A stretch of 64,000 nt of DNA from Sphingosinicella sp. (GCF_013911755.1 NZ_JACESP010000001.1:1-64000), one strand, 5' to 3'; shown: positions 7,579 to 16,858, counted from the first letter of the stretch. Numbers and translations are program-made. The notes: generated by a model from the sequence alone, not told the origin.

Positions 7579-7801
7579 TTAGGCAGGCGGGATGTTGCCG
7601 ATGAGTTTCAGCGGCCGGCCATGGTTGAACCAGTCGACCCAGTCGAGCGTGGTATACTCGACCGCTTGGAAGCTGCACTGCACACGTCGGTGGATCACCT
7701 CGGCCTTGTAGAGGCCGTTGATGGTCTCGGCCAAAGCGTTGTCGTAGCTGTCGCCCACGCTGCCGACCGACGGCTCGATCCCAGCTTCGGCGAGGCGCTC
7801 A
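7579..7801 (-). mobile_element. IS3-family transposase fragment (OrfB C-terminus)
   Basis: The minus strand encodes about 73 residues of the DDE transposase C-terminus, including GSVGDSYDNALAETINGLYK, YTTLDWVDWFNHGRPL and a terminal GNIPPA. The catalytic Glu region (AETINGLYKAE) is present, but the rest of the transposase is gone. It stops abruptly where the IS5 fragment begins on the other strand, near 7800. Confidence 0.8.
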
Positions 7802-7941
7802 ACCCCATCGAGCGTCTCTTCAACAAGCTCAAGAACTGTCGAAGGGTAGCAACCCGCTGCGACAAACCCCGTGAATCCTACCTTGGCTTCGTCGCACTCG
7901 CTTCAATCAAACTGTGGATACCCTTTGTCCTGGAAACCTAG
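7799..7941 (+). mobile_element. IS5-family transposase fragment (C-terminus)
   Basis: The plus strand reads NPIERLFNKLKNCRRVATRC, then YLGFVALASIKLW, the end of an IS5 (IS427-like) transposase. Only about 47 residues remain. The stop overlaps the stop of integrase 2 on the opposite strand. The fusion to IS3 sequence upstream shows deletion between nested insertions. Confidence 0.75.
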
Positions 7942-9272
7942 CCGGTTAAGAGCGGGAAACGGAAATCGGCAGGGACGGGATTTGGTATTCGCCTGCGGGA
8001 ATGGGCTCCCATGTCCCGTGCAGGACGTTCCAGGAGGACGATCGGTGGAGAAAGCTGCGCTGTGAGCATGTCAGCCCAGATCTGCGCCAATTCCCGTCGT
8101 CGCGGCAAATAGGCGGCCCGATTGTAAGCGGACTCAACCTTTTCCTTGGGAACATGCGCCAGCATGAGATCGATGATCTTACGATCATGTTCTTTTCCGT
8201 GCTGCTCTGCCCACTCGTTCATGATGGTCGAGAAGGCTGCGCGAAATCCGTGAGGCACGTGGCGCCCGTGATAACCGGCGCGGTTGAGCAAATAGCCGAT
8301 GGCGTTCTCGCTCATCGGGTGGTGGGCATGGCGGGAACTGGGAAACACGAGCGTGCCCGCACCGGTCAGTGGCCATATTGCCTTAAGAACGGCAACCGAC
8401 TGATGTGCCAGCGGTACGAGGTGATCGCCGCCGATTTCTTCCTTTCGGTCCTGACCACCTTTCATACGGGAAGCAGGAATCCGCCAGAGCGGATTCTTCC
8501 CGTTTAGGTCTTCCAACTCGGCCCAGCGAGCGCCTCTGATCTCGTTCGGACGCACAGCCGTGAGCGCAATAAAACGCAGGGCGAGGCGTGTGATTGGACG
8601 CGCGTGATCTTCTTCAGCAGCAATGAGCATGCGTTGCAGTTCGGCAAGGTCCGTAATGGCCGGCTGACGGCCTTTCCGGAGCGGTTTCAGGACGACGCCA
8701 AGCCGTTCCGATGGATCATGCTGCGCAAGTCCCTGGGCGATCGCATAGACGAAGGCGGCGGATATGCGTTGCCGCACGCGCTTCGCCGTCTCCAGGGCGC
8801 CCCGATCCTCGATCCTGCGCAAGACGTCAAGGATGAGCGGCGGGGGAATTTCTGAGACAGGGAGCGGACCAATGGCGGGGAAGACGTCTCGCTCCAGGCT
8901 CCGGAGAACGTCGTCAGCATGCACGCGGGCCCACTGGGCTTTCGTAACTTCATGCCACTTTCTGGCGATACGCTCGAACGTGTTTTGCGCAGCCGCCAGA
9001 TTTTCGTGAATCAGGAGCTTCTTGGCGATGACGGGATCTTTGCCCTGGGCAAGAACGGCGCGCGCTTCATCCCGTTTCTCGCGGGCATCGAGCAGGCTGA
9101 CCACGGGGTAGGCGCCCAGCGCCATGGTCTTTTGCTTGCCGCCGAACTGGTAGCTCCAGCGCCAGAGCTTTCCGCCCGAAGGCGTGACGAGAAGATAAAG
9201 TCGATTGCTGTCGGTGAGCTTGTACGCGTTCGCGCGCGGCTTTGCCGCCCGCAGTTTTGCGTCACTTAGCAT
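7938..9272 (-). CDS. DUF4102-type tyrosine recombinase (island integrase 2)
   Basis: The 444-residue protein is a close paralogue of integrase 1, with the same domains and catalytic residues: Arg in TAVRPNEIR, HGFR, LAHV and Tyr in SAYNRAAY. The ATG ending at 9272 follows GGAGG with a six-base gap, which is why the longer frame to 9290 is not used. It faces away from tRNA-Ser(CGA), whose 3' end is 168 bases upstream, the classical layout of an integrase at the tRNA side of an island. Its stop abuts IS debris, so the island body it once served is mostly lost. Confidence 0.9.
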   Translation of the reverse strand: MLSDAKLRAAKPRANAYKLTDSNRLYLLVTPSGGKLWRWSYQFGGKQKTMALGAYPVVSLLDAREKRDEARAVLAQGKDPVIAKKLLIHENLAAAQNTFERIARKWHEVTKAQWARVHADDVLRSLERDVFPAIGPLPVSEIPPPLILDVLRRIEDRGALETAKRVRQRISAAFVYAIAQGLAQHDPSERLGVVLKPLRKGRQPAITDLAELQRMLIAAEEDHARPITRLALRFIALTAVRPNEIRGARWAELEDLNGKNPLWRIPASRMKGGQDRKEEIGGDHLVPLAHQSVAVLKAIWPLTGAGTLVFPSSRHAHHPMSENAIGYLLNRAGYHGRHVPHGFRAAFSTIMNEWAEQHGKEHDRKIIDLMLAHVPKEKVESAYNRAAYLPRRRELAQIWADMLTAQLSPPIVLLERPARDMGAHSRRRIPNPVPADFRFPLLTG

Positions 9273-9283
9273 GGTCTGCCTCC

Positions 9284-9327
9284 GTACCACGTTTTCCTCG
9301 CGCCCGTACCACGTTTCGTACCACGCT
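9284..9327 (-). repeat. Iterated repeats upstream of integrase 2
   Basis: On the minus strand AACGTGGTAC occurs at 9306-9315 and 9284-9293 (22 bases apart) and a variant AGCGTGGTAC at 9318-9327. The core ACGTGGT and the 22-base step are shared with the array before integrase 1. Confidence 0.7.
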
Positions 9328-9405
9328 CCGGGTCGGAGGCGTGCGAACGGCTACGGTCCGATCGACTCGCTAAGTCTTCGATTTCAGAGGAAAATTTGCA
9401 ATCCT

Positions 9406-9529
<124 letters not shown>

Positions 9530-9579
9530 GCACCTGGTAGCGCCTTGCTTGGGGCAGGCGCCGGATCGACGAAAGCGGG

Positions 9580-9609
9580 CATATAGGCGAGGTGCCGGTG
9601 TTTTGCCAA
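9580..9609 (-). promoter_or_regulatory. Likely promoter of tRNA-Ser
   Basis: TTGGCA (9604-9609) and TATATG (9580-9585) on the minus strand are 18 bases apart and lie about 50 bases before the tRNA, as in alphaproteobacterial housekeeping promoters. Confidence 0.5.
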
Positions 9610-9629
9610 GCCCGCAATCGTCGGTTTTG

Positions 9630-10490
9630 TCAGTTCAGCACCACGGTCTGGTTTCCGTTGCCGAGAATGCGGTGTTCGGCGTGCCAGCGGACGGCGCGGG
9701 AGAGCACGGAGGCTTCCACCTCGCGGCCGATGGCGACCATTTCCTCGGCGGTTGTGGCGTGGCTCACGCGGCGCACATCCTGCTCGATGATGGGGCCTTC
9801 GTCGAGGTCGGCGGTCACATAGTGCGCGGTAGCGCCGATCAGCTTCACGCCGCGAGCCTTCGCTTGGTGGTAGGGCTTCGCGCCCTTGAAGCTCGGCAGG
9901 AAGCTGTGGTGGATGTTGATGCAGCGGCCATCCAGCTGCCCCGCGAAGTCGTCCGAGAGGATTTGCATGTAGCGCGCGAGCACCGTGAGTTCGGCGCCGC
10001 TCTCTTCGATGATCTCGAGGAAGCGCCGTTCCTGTGCGGCCTTGTCCGAGCGGTCGACGGGGAGGTGGTGGTAAGGGATGTCGTGCCACTCGACGCGTTT
10101 GCGCTCCTGCTCGTGATTCGAGACGACACAGACGATGCGTATGGGCAGGGCGCCGATCTCGACCTTGTGAAGGAGATCGACGAGGCAGTGGTTGAACTTC
10201 GAGACGGCGATGAGGACGGGCATCGGCTGGGCGATGTCGTGGACTTCCCAATCGAGCCCGAGCGCCGCGACGGCGGGGGCGATGTGCTGCGCGAGGTCTG
10301 CGGTGCGGGCGCGGTCGCTCGCCAGTTCCATGCGCGCGAAGAAGGTGGCGGTGTCCGGGTCGCCGTATATGGCGGCTTCGCGGATGTCCCAGCCATTGTT
10401 GGTGAGAAGCGGGGCCAATCCCGCGAGGATGCCGGGGCGATCGGGACTGCAGAAGCGCAGGACGCAGCGGGTTCGGTTGGGTTCGGTCAT
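9630..10490 (-). CDS. purU: Formyltetrahydrofolate deformylase
   Basis: The protein of 286 residues has an N-terminal ACT domain (about 1-80, starting RCVLRFCSPDRPGI) and a formyltransferase fold with the catalytic Asn-His-Asp set: INIHHSFLPSF, ATAHYV and DEGPII. It hydrolyses 10-formyl-THF to formate and THF in the cytoplasm. It is the last gene of the sarcosine oxidase operon and overlaps soxG by four bases (ATGA). This makes sense because the oxidase loads one-carbon units on folate that must be unloaded. Full length. Confidence 0.93.
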   Translation of the reverse strand: MTEPNRTRCVLRFCSPDRPGILAGLAPLLTNNGWDIREAAIYGDPDTATFFARMELASDRARTADLAQHIAPAVAALGLDWEVHDIAQPMPVLIAVSKFNHCLVDLLHKVEIGALPIRIVCVVSNHEQERKRVEWHDIPYHHLPVDRSDKAAQERRFLEIIEESGAELTVLARYMQILSDDFAGQLDGRCINIHHSFLPSFKGAKPYHQAKARGVKLIGATAHYVTADLDEGPIIEQDVRRVSHATTAEEMVAIGREVEASVLSRAVRWHAEHRILGNGNQTVVLN

Positions 10491-10999
10491 GAAGGATTTC
10501 CGATGAGGTGCAGGATGTATCCGGCGTAGCTCTGATCAGCGATGAGCAGGAACGCAGGGTCATCGCCCGTGCGTGCGATGAACATGCCGATGTCGCCGAA
10601 GCGGGTGCGGATGGCGGCGCCGGTCGGGAGGTGCTCGGGGCGAAGGTCAAGGGGCGTGAAGGCCGCAAGCCAGTCGCGGCCCGCAGGCCCTTCCAGGCGC
10701 AGCGAGAGGCGCCCGTGCGTCAGGTCGATCGCGAGGACGGTTTCATTGGGAAACGCGGCCTCCGCGCGGGTCAGCGCGGCGGCAACGCCGTCCAACGTGC
10801 CTGTGAGCAGCCATTCGCCCGGCGCGACCGCGGAAAGCGCGATGTCGCCGTTGCTGGTGAAGCGATTGGGAGCGGGTACGCCGAGACCGAGCGCCGAGGC
10901 GAGTTGCTGCGGCGCGTCTTCCGCGCCGGTGATCTGGATCTTGGCGACGGCGAGGTCCGCATCGATGCGGCACCAATCCGGCATCAGGGGTTCAGGCAT
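10487..10999 (-). CDS. soxG: Sarcosine oxidase gamma subunit
   Basis: The protein of 170 residues has the SoxG pattern: GEWLLTG near the centre, VLAIDLTHGRLSLRLEGP and a terminal DQSYAGYILHLI. The gamma subunit helps hold the heterotetramer together and has no cofactor of its own. The ATG ending at 10999 is preferred over the upstream ATG at 11023 because AAGGAG lies nine bases before it. It overlaps the end of soxA by eight bases and purU by four. Confidence 0.85.
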   Translation of the reverse strand: MPEPLMPDWCRIDADLAVAKIQITGAEDAPQQLASALGLGVPAPNRFTSNGDIALSAVAPGEWLLTGTLDGVAAALTRAEAAFPNETVLAIDLTHGRLSLRLEGPAGRDWLAAFTPLDLRPEHLPTGAAIRTRFGDIGMFIARTGDDPAFLLIADQSYAGYILHLIGNPS

Positions 11000-13874
11000 C
11001 GAGCCGGGCTCCTTCGGGGTCATAGCGGCAGAGGCCGGTGATGCGCGCCTCGCGCCACGTGCCGAGGTCCCAGACGCGCACGGTTTCGCCCATCCGCTCC
11101 TGCCCGCGTTCGATCAGGGCGAACGCAAGCGGCGCATTGAGTGTCGGCGACCATGTGCTCGACGTGACCCAGCCCTGGCTTGGCTGCTCGCCGGTAGCCG
11201 TCGCCGGAAGGACGTGCGCCCCGGTGGCGAGCGGGGCGCTCTTGCCGTCCGTGATCTCAAGACCCACGAGACTGCGCCGGTCGTCCCTCATCCCGTCAGG
11301 GCGGAGTGCCGATCGGCGGCCGACGAAATCCTGCTTCTTCTTTTGCATGATGCCGCCAAAACCGATGTCCTGCGGGAGCGTGGTCCCGTCGGTATCGGAG
11401 CCGACGTGCAGGAAGCCCTTCTCGATGCGCATTGTCATCAGCGCTTCGACGCCGAACGGGGTCATGCCGTGGGGGGCGCCGGCTTCGACCAGCGCTGTCC
11501 AGAGCCGCCCGGCATCGCGCCACGGCACGGCGATCTCGTAGGAGAGTTCGCCCGTGAAGCTGACGCGGGCGATGCGTGCGGGGAGCCCGCAGACATGCCC
11601 CGTGCGCGCGCTCATGTGGGGGAAGGCCGTGCTGGAGATATCCATGTCCGGTTCAAGCGCGGCGAGCACGTCGCGCGCCTTCGGCCCGGCGATGTTCGCG
11701 ACCGCCCAGCAGGTCGTGACATCCTCGACGAGCACCTGCATCGTGATCCATTCGCATTGCAGCCATTCGCGGAAGGCTTCCGCCACGGCCGCTGCGTGGC
11801 CGCTCGTTGTGCCGACAAGGAAGTGGTCGTCCGCCAACCGCGTGACGACGCCGTCGTCGAACACCGTGCCGTTCTCGGTCAGCATGATCGCGTAGCGGCA
11901 GCGGCCGGGTTTCAGCGTGCTGATCGTGTTCACGTACATACGATCCAGGAACGCGGCGGCGTCGGGGCCTTTCACCTCGATCTTGCCGAGCGGGGAGGCT
12001 TCGAACAGGCCGACGCTGCTGCGCACGGCCAGAACCTCGCGGCGGACGGCGGCGTCCTCGCTCTCGCCCGGGCGCGGGTAGGCGGCGGGACGCATCCATC
12101 CGCCGTATTCGTCCAGCGCCGCGCCGTGTTCGGTGTGCCAGTCGTGGAGCGCGAGGCGGCGGCGCGGGCGCAGGCCTTCGCCGACACGGTGCCCGGCGAA
12201 CACGCCGAACGGTGTCGGATCGTAGGGCGGCCGGAACTTCGTGGTGCCGATCGCCTGCATCGACTTGTCCAGCACCGTGCTTAGGATGCCGATGCCGTTT
12301 ACGTTCGAGGTCTTGCCCTGATCGGAGGCCATGCCGAGCGTCGTGTAGCGCTTCAGATGCTCGACAGAGCGGAAGTTCTCGCGCGCGGCGAGCGCCACGT
12401 CTCCGGCGGTCACGTCGTTCTGGAAATCGACCCACGCCTCGGGATCGGGCGCGCCGCTTTCGGAGATCGACCAGAGCGCCGGGATCGGGGAGGGGGGTGC
12501 GAAATCGCCCGCCGCGCCGCCGACGCTTCGATGTCCCGCCGCGGCGATGGGCGTGAAGCTGTGAAGGTTGGCATCGAGCGCCAATCGGCCCGCGCCATGC
12601 GAATGCAGGTGCACGGCGGGATTCCAGCCGCCCGAAACGAGCAGCGTGTCGCAGCGAAGCGTCTGCGTGGCGCCCCCGATATGTCCGCCCTCTGATACGC
12701 GCCCGATCCGCACGCCGCGCAGCGACCGTCCGCCGAGCGCGGCGGCCGGGGCCATGCCGCTATGGATAGGGATGCCGAGGCTCTGCGCGCGTTCGATCAG
12801 CGCAGCGGGCGGCGCGCTACGTGCATCGACGATGGCGACCAGATGCGCGCCCGCGTCGGCCAGATCGAAAGCCGCCTGCCATGCGCTGTCGTTGTTCGTC
12901 GCGACAACGATGTGCCGCCCGGCGACGACGCCGTAGCGATGCAGATAGGCACGCGCCGCGCCTGCGAGCATCACGCCGGGGCGGTCGTTGCCCCGGAACA
13001 CGAGCGGGCGTTCGATCGCGCCCGTGGCGAGGATCAGGTCATCGGCGCGAACCCGCCACAGCCGCTGGCGCGGGCCGCTGCGCCGCTCCAGCGGCAGGTG
13101 GTCGGTCAGGCGTTCGCACAGCGCGACCATGCCGTGGTCGTAGTGTCCCGTGGCAAGCGTCCGCGCCATCAGCGTGACGTTGGCCATCGTGGCGAGCGTT
13201 TGCAGCGTATCTTCGATCCAGACGCCCGCGGGCTTGCCTTCGATCGTGTCGCGGGTTCCGGCAAGCCTGCCGCCCCAATGCGCGCCGCCCGTCACCAGCA
13301 TCACGGATTTGCCGGTCTGTGCGGCCTGAACCGCTGCCGAAAGCCCGGCAATGCCACCGCCGACGACGAGAACATCGGTATGCGCGGAGGTCTGCGTATA
13401 CGTGTCCGGGTCGGGAAGCTGCGGCGACGTGCCGAGCCCAGCCGCCTTGCGGATCGCGGGTTCGAACAGCAGCCAATCCGGCCACATGAAGGTCTTGTAG
13501 TAGAACGCAGCTGGGATGAAGCGCTTCACGAGGCCGTTCACGGCCAGCAGATCAAAATTGAGGCTCGGCCATGCGTTCACCGGGTTCGCGTTCAGCCCCT
13601 CGTAAAGCTCCACGTAGGGCGCCTTGAGGTTCGGGATCGTCTGCGCGCCCTGTTCGAGCTGGACGATGGCGTTGGGCTCGTCGAGCCCGGCGGCGATGAG
13701 GCCGCGCGGGCGGTGGTATTTGAAGCTGCGCCCGATCATGCGCACGCCGCTCGCGAGCAGCGCGGAGGCGAGCGTATCGCCCGCGAAGCCTGAATAGCGT
13801 TTGCCCTCCCAATGGAAGGTAACGGGACGGCTGCGATCGATGTCACCGCCGGACGCGAGCCGGTAGCCGCTCAT
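10992..13874 (-). CDS. soxA: Sarcosine oxidase alpha subunit
   Basis: The protein of 960 residues is normal length. The N-terminal 2Fe-2S-like fold (about 15-100, no Cys ligands, as usual in SoxA) is followed by an NAD-binding Rossmann site VGGGIAGLSA near residue 172, a FAD/NAD oxidoreductase core, and a C-terminal aminomethyltransferase (GcvT-like) half from about residue 590 that binds folate. It oxidises sarcosine to glycine, passing the methylene group to THF. The start ATG overlaps the soxD stop (ATGA). The longer open frame to 14144 is antisense noise of the soxD region. Confidence 0.95.
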   Translation of the reverse strand: MSGYRLASGGDIDRSRPVTFHWEGKRYSGFAGDTLASALLASGVRMIGRSFKYHRPRGLIAAGLDEPNAIVQLEQGAQTIPNLKAPYVELYEGLNANPVNAWPSLNFDLLAVNGLVKRFIPAAFYYKTFMWPDWLLFEPAIRKAAGLGTSPQLPDPDTYTQTSAHTDVLVVGGGIAGLSAAVQAAQTGKSVMLVTGGAHWGGRLAGTRDTIEGKPAGVWIEDTLQTLATMANVTLMARTLATGHYDHGMVALCERLTDHLPLERRSGPRQRLWRVRADDLILATGAIERPLVFRGNDRPGVMLAGAARAYLHRYGVVAGRHIVVATNNDSAWQAAFDLADAGAHLVAIVDARSAPPAALIERAQSLGIPIHSGMAPAAALGGRSLRGVRIGRVSEGGHIGGATQTLRCDTLLVSGGWNPAVHLHSHGAGRLALDANLHSFTPIAAAGHRSVGGAAGDFAPPSPIPALWSISESGAPDPEAWVDFQNDVTAGDVALAARENFRSVEHLKRYTTLGMASDQGKTSNVNGIGILSTVLDKSMQAIGTTKFRPPYDPTPFGVFAGHRVGEGLRPRRRLALHDWHTEHGAALDEYGGWMRPAAYPRPGESEDAAVRREVLAVRSSVGLFEASPLGKIEVKGPDAAAFLDRMYVNTISTLKPGRCRYAIMLTENGTVFDDGVVTRLADDHFLVGTTSGHAAAVAEAFREWLQCEWITMQVLVEDVTTCWAVANIAGPKARDVLAALEPDMDISSTAFPHMSARTGHVCGLPARIARVSFTGELSYEIAVPWRDAGRLWTALVEAGAPHGMTPFGVEALMTMRIEKGFLHVGSDTDGTTLPQDIGFGGIMQKKKQDFVGRRSALRPDGMRDDRRSLVGLEITDGKSAPLATGAHVLPATATGEQPSQGWVTSSTWSPTLNAPLAFALIERGQERMGETVRVWDLGTWREARITGLCRYDPEGARLDA

Positions 13875-14158
13875 GCCTCGTTCTCCAGCGTCGGTCGCGG
13901 ATCGGTCATGCCGTAAACGGCGAGAATGCGGTGCGAGACGGTATCGCGTGCGATGTTGAACCAGACCCCGCAGCCGAAGCGATGGTGCCAGCGTTCGAAA
14001 CCGAGACCCTTCACGTTGTCGCGGAAGAACATGTAGTCCGCCCATGCGGTGTCGTCGGTCGCCGCCGGATCGGCGGGGCGGACGATCGGGCTTTCGCCGC
14101 CGCAGCGGAATTCGCTTTCGGCGCGCGGGCCACACCAGGGACAATCGATCAGCAGCAT
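13871..14158 (-). CDS. soxD: Sarcosine oxidase delta subunit
   Basis: The 95-residue protein has the zinc-binding Cys pattern LIDCPWCGPR and FRCGGES, then FRDNVKGLGFERWHHRFGCG and VWFNIARDT, typical of SoxD. It is a structural zinc subunit of the heterotetrameric enzyme. The ATG ending at 14158 lies seven bases after the soxB stop and the product overlaps soxA by four bases. Confidence 0.95.
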   Translation of the reverse strand: MLLIDCPWCGPRAESEFRCGGESPIVRPADPAATDDTAWADYMFFRDNVKGLGFERWHHRFGCGVWFNIARDTVSHRILAVYGMTDPRPTLENEA

Positions 14159-14165
14159 GGACGCC

Positions 14166-15410
14166 TCAATGCGCAATGCCGGAGGCGGCGGCTTCATCGA
14201 TGAGCGCGCCGGTCCGGAAACGGTCGAGTGAGAAGGCGGCGGCAAGCGGGTGCGCCTCGCCGGTGGCGATGTTATGGGCAAGGCAGAAGCCGCCACCGGG
14301 GATCGCCTTGAAGCCGCCGGTGCCCCATCCGCAATTGAGGTACAGGCCCTTCACCGGGCTTTCGCCGAGGATGGGTGTCGAATCCTGGACGACATCGACG
14401 ATCCCTGCCCACTGCCGGAGCAGCCGGGCACGCGAGAAGTGCGGGAACAGGTCTATGAGACCCGCCGCCGTCTGTTCAAGGACGGGCAGGCTGCCGCGCT
14501 GGGCATAGGACGGGAACAGATCGAGCGCGCTCCCCACGACGATCTCGCCCTTGTCGGACTGGCTGAGATAAGTGCCGGTGGACGGCGCCAGCACGACCGT
14601 GTCCAGCACCGGTTTCATGGGTTCGGACACGAACGCCTGAAGCGCATAGGACACGATCGGCAGGCGGAAGCCCGCGCGCGCCGCCATCACGCTGCTGTGT
14701 CCGGCGACCGCAAGGCCGACGCGATCCACGGCGATATCGCCGAGCGACGTCTCGACGCCCCTGATGCGGCCCTCGCGAATGTCGAAGCCGGTGACATCGC
14801 AGTTCTGGATGATATCCACGCCAAGCGCATCGGCGGCGCGGGCATAGCCCCATGCGACGGCATCATGGCGCGCCGTACCGCCGCGCGGCTGCAGCAAACC
14901 GGCGAGGATCGGGAAGCGGCCGGAGCGGCTGAGGCCCGGGATGCGCCGAAACACCTCTTCGCCTTCGTGATACTCGGCGTCGGCGCCATTCAGCCGCATG
15001 GCATTCGCCGAGCGGCGCAGCATTTCGATGCCGTGGCGGTCGTGCGCGAAGCTCCACATGCCGCGCCGCGAGAACATCACGTTGTAATTGAGTTCGCGCG
15101 ACAGGCCCTCGTAGAGCGACAGCGAGAAATCGTAAAAGCGCGTGCTTTCCGGGAAGAAATAGTTGGAGCGGATCACGGTGGTATTGCGCCCCGTGTTGCC
15201 GCCGCCGATCCAGCCGCGCTCCAGCACGGCGATGTCGCGCAGGCCGTGTTTGCTGGCGAGATAATACGCCGTCGCGAGGCCATGGCCCCCGCCCCCGATG
15301 ATGACGGCCTGGTAGCTCTTTTTGGGCTTCGCGTCGCGCCACGCGGGCGTCCACGTCCGCTGCCCGGAAAGGCCAGCGCGCAGCAGCGACCACGCCGAAT
15401 ATCGTGTCAC
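14166..15410 (-). CDS. soxB: Sarcosine oxidase beta subunit
   Basis: The protein of 414 residues carries the FAD-binding site IIGGGGHGLATAYYLA near residues 37-52, GNTGRNTTVIRSNYF, the RHDAVAWGYARAA block and a C-terminal LNCGWGTGGFKAIPGGG. The beta subunit holds the covalent FMN and oxidises sarcosine. The GTG at 15408-15410 is chosen because family members begin close to the RYS..SLLR block. The ATG near 15440 is out of frame. It is the first gene of the soxBDAG-purU operon, which has gaps of at most seven bases throughout. Confidence 0.92.
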   Translation of the reverse strand: MTRYSAWSLLRAGLSGQRTWTPAWRDAKPKKSYQAVIIGGGGHGLATAYYLASKHGLRDIAVLERGWIGGGNTGRNTTVIRSNYFFPESTRFYDFSLSLYEGLSRELNYNVMFSRRGMWSFAHDRHGIEMLRRSANAMRLNGADAEYHEGEEVFRRIPGLSRSGRFPILAGLLQPRGGTARHDAVAWGYARAADALGVDIIQNCDVTGFDIREGRIRGVETSLGDIAVDRVGLAVAGHSSVMAARAGFRLPIVSYALQAFVSEPMKPVLDTVVLAPSTGTYLSQSDKGEIVVGSALDLFPSYAQRGSLPVLEQTAAGLIDLFPHFSRARLLRQWAGIVDVVQDSTPILGESPVKGLYLNCGWGTGGFKAIPGGGFCLAHNIATGEAHPLAAAFSLDRFRTGALIDEAAASGIAH

Positions 15411-15514
15411 CTGCCTGTCGCTCCCCGCTTGTGTCCCATCATGTGGAGGAGATTTACATACAGTTGTGTTTGGAATCAATCCTCCGAAATCTGAGGGAGG
15501 CAAAAGGGATGTGT

Positions 15515-15538
15515 TTCCGAAAGCACAAGCTCTCGGAA
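15515..15538 (-). terminator. Hairpin downstream of the TetR gene
   Basis: TTCCGAGAGC and GCTTTCGGAA form a ten-pair stem around TTGT on the minus strand, 30 bases after the TetR stop and before soxB. The T-run is delayed, so termination is likely but not certain. It could also be part of the soxB leader. Confidence 0.45.
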
Positions 15539-15567
15539 GAAAGATACAGGCTTGCACTGGGTTCGGA

Positions 15568-16227
15568 CTAGTTTGCCGCCTTGCGGCCCGCGCGCTTGGC
15601 CGGTTGCGCCGTCGCGGCAAGATCGTCGAGCGTTTTCAGCAAATTTTTCGTGGGCTCACGGCCAGTCAGGACGCGATAGTAGAGCGGCACGAGACGCAGC
15701 CGTTCCGGATGCGGTTCGCGGAAGCCGAGCGCGTAATAGCCGATCTGGTGGAAGTGGGTGATGCGCGCGCGGACGAGGCTTTCATCGCTGTCGTAGCCGC
15801 TCTTCTCGAAAAGCTCCTGCAGCAGCCCGATCCACGCGGCGTCGGCGCGTTCGACCGCTTCGGCGACATCGTTGCTCTTGCGCGCCCAGGCACGCACGGC
15901 GACGTCGAAGGACGGGAAGGCGGGGTCCGCTTCCAGCCAGCTCGCCACGACTTCGGTGAGATCGGGCGCGGTCTTCGCCCAGCGCGCGCGGATCTGGGCG
16001 ATCTCGAAATAGTTGCGGGCTTCCCAGTCGGTGAGCAGCGCATCCAGAAGGTCTTTGCGGTGCTGGAAGTGCCAGTAGAAGCTGCCGCGCGTCACGCGCA
16101 TCTGCTTCGCCAGCCGATCGACCTTCACGTCATCGACACCGCGTCCAACAAGCGTCTTGCGCGCGCTTGCGATCCAGTCCTCTCGGGTGAGACGGCGCGT
16201 CGGGCGCGCCTTTGGCGTACCGGTCAT
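15568..16227 (-). CDS. TetR family transcription regulator
   Basis: The protein of 219 residues has an N-terminal HTH: LTREDWIASARKTL, VDRLAKQMRVTRGSFYWHF, about residues 13-58. The C-terminal ligand domain is helical. The ATG ending at 16227 starts just before the HTH. It lies directly upstream of the sarcosine oxidase operon on the same strand, so control of sox genes is plausible but unproven. A clear palindromic operator was not found in the 157-base gap. Confidence 0.85.
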   Translation of the reverse strand: MTGTPKARPTRRLTREDWIASARKTLVGRGVDDVKVDRLAKQMRVTRGSFYWHFQHRKDLLDALLTDWEARNYFEIAQIRARWAKTAPDLTEVVASWLEADPAFPSFDVAVRAWARKSNDVAEAVERADAAWIGLLQELFEKSGYDSDESLVRARITHFHQIGYYALGFREPHPERLRLVPLYYRVLTGREPTKNLLKTLDDLAATAQPAKRAGRKAAN

Positions 16228-16288
16228 GAGGCGAAGCGATGCGCGCTGGCGCCCGGATTGTCCAGTGCTTCCGTGCGGATGCCGGGCC

Positions 16289-16858
16289 TCACGCCCAGCC
16301 GGCGGTCTGTGCCACCACCCAGAGGCCGATCGCCAGGAACAAGAGCGCGGCGGTGATGTGAACGGCGCGCATCGGCACGCGGCGGATGAGCGCATCTCCG
16401 AGGAAAACCGCCGGTACGTTCGCGATCATCATGCCGAGCGTCGTGCCCATCGTTACCGGAATTACGTTCTCGAAACGTGCGCCGAGCGCGATGGTGGCGA
16501 TCTGCGTCTTGTCGCCCATCTCCACGAGGAAGAAGGCGATGAGCGTGGTGAGGAACGCGCCGAAGCGGGCGGGCTTGTCTTCCACGTCGTCGAGCTTGTC
16601 GGGGATCAGCGTCCAGAGCGCCATGGCGATGAACGAGGCGCCGACAGCATAGCGGAACCATGTGCCTTCGAGGATCGAGGCGACCTGGCTGCCGACGAGC
16701 GCGGCAAGGAAATGGTTGGCGATCGTGGCGACGAAGATGCCCGCGATGATCGGCAGCGGGCGCTTGAAGCGGGCGGCGAGGACGATGGCGAGCAGCTGCG
16801 TCTTGTCGCCGATCTCGGCGAGCGCGACGACGACGGTCGAAACGAACAGGGCTTCCAA
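16289..16858 (-). CDS. UPF0016/GDT1 family manganese exporter
   Basis: The 189-residue protein has six predicted membrane helices in two repeats, each with the signature Glu-x-Gly-Asp-Lys-Thr (LAEIGDKTQLL and LVEMGDKTQIA) that defines the GDT1/TMEM165/MneA family of cation exporters. The TTG at 16856-16858 is chosen. It follows GGAG by seven bases and matches the usual family start just before EALFVST. The longer frame to 16978 would cover the leader. The yybP-ykoY riboswitch upstream strongly supports manganese as substrate. Confidence 0.88.
   Translation of the reverse strand: MEALFVSTVVVALAEIGDKTQLLAIVLAARFKRPLPIIAGIFVATIANHFLAALVGSQVASILEGTWFRYAVGASFIAMALWTLIPDKLDDVEDKPARFGAFLTTLIAFFLVEMGDKTQIATIALGARFENVIPVTMGTTLGMMIANVPAVFLGDALIRRVPMRAVHITAALLFLAIGLWVVAQTAGWA

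Noticed and set aside
7621-7941. 106-codon ORF as a novel protein
   Set aside because: Its first half is antisense IS3 sequence and its second half is the end of an IS5 transposase, so it is a chance fusion of IS scraps.
10542-12284. 580-codon open frame antisense to soxA/soxG
   Set aside because: Same reason: Arg-rich low-complexity product, no ribosome site, overlaps well-defined sox genes.
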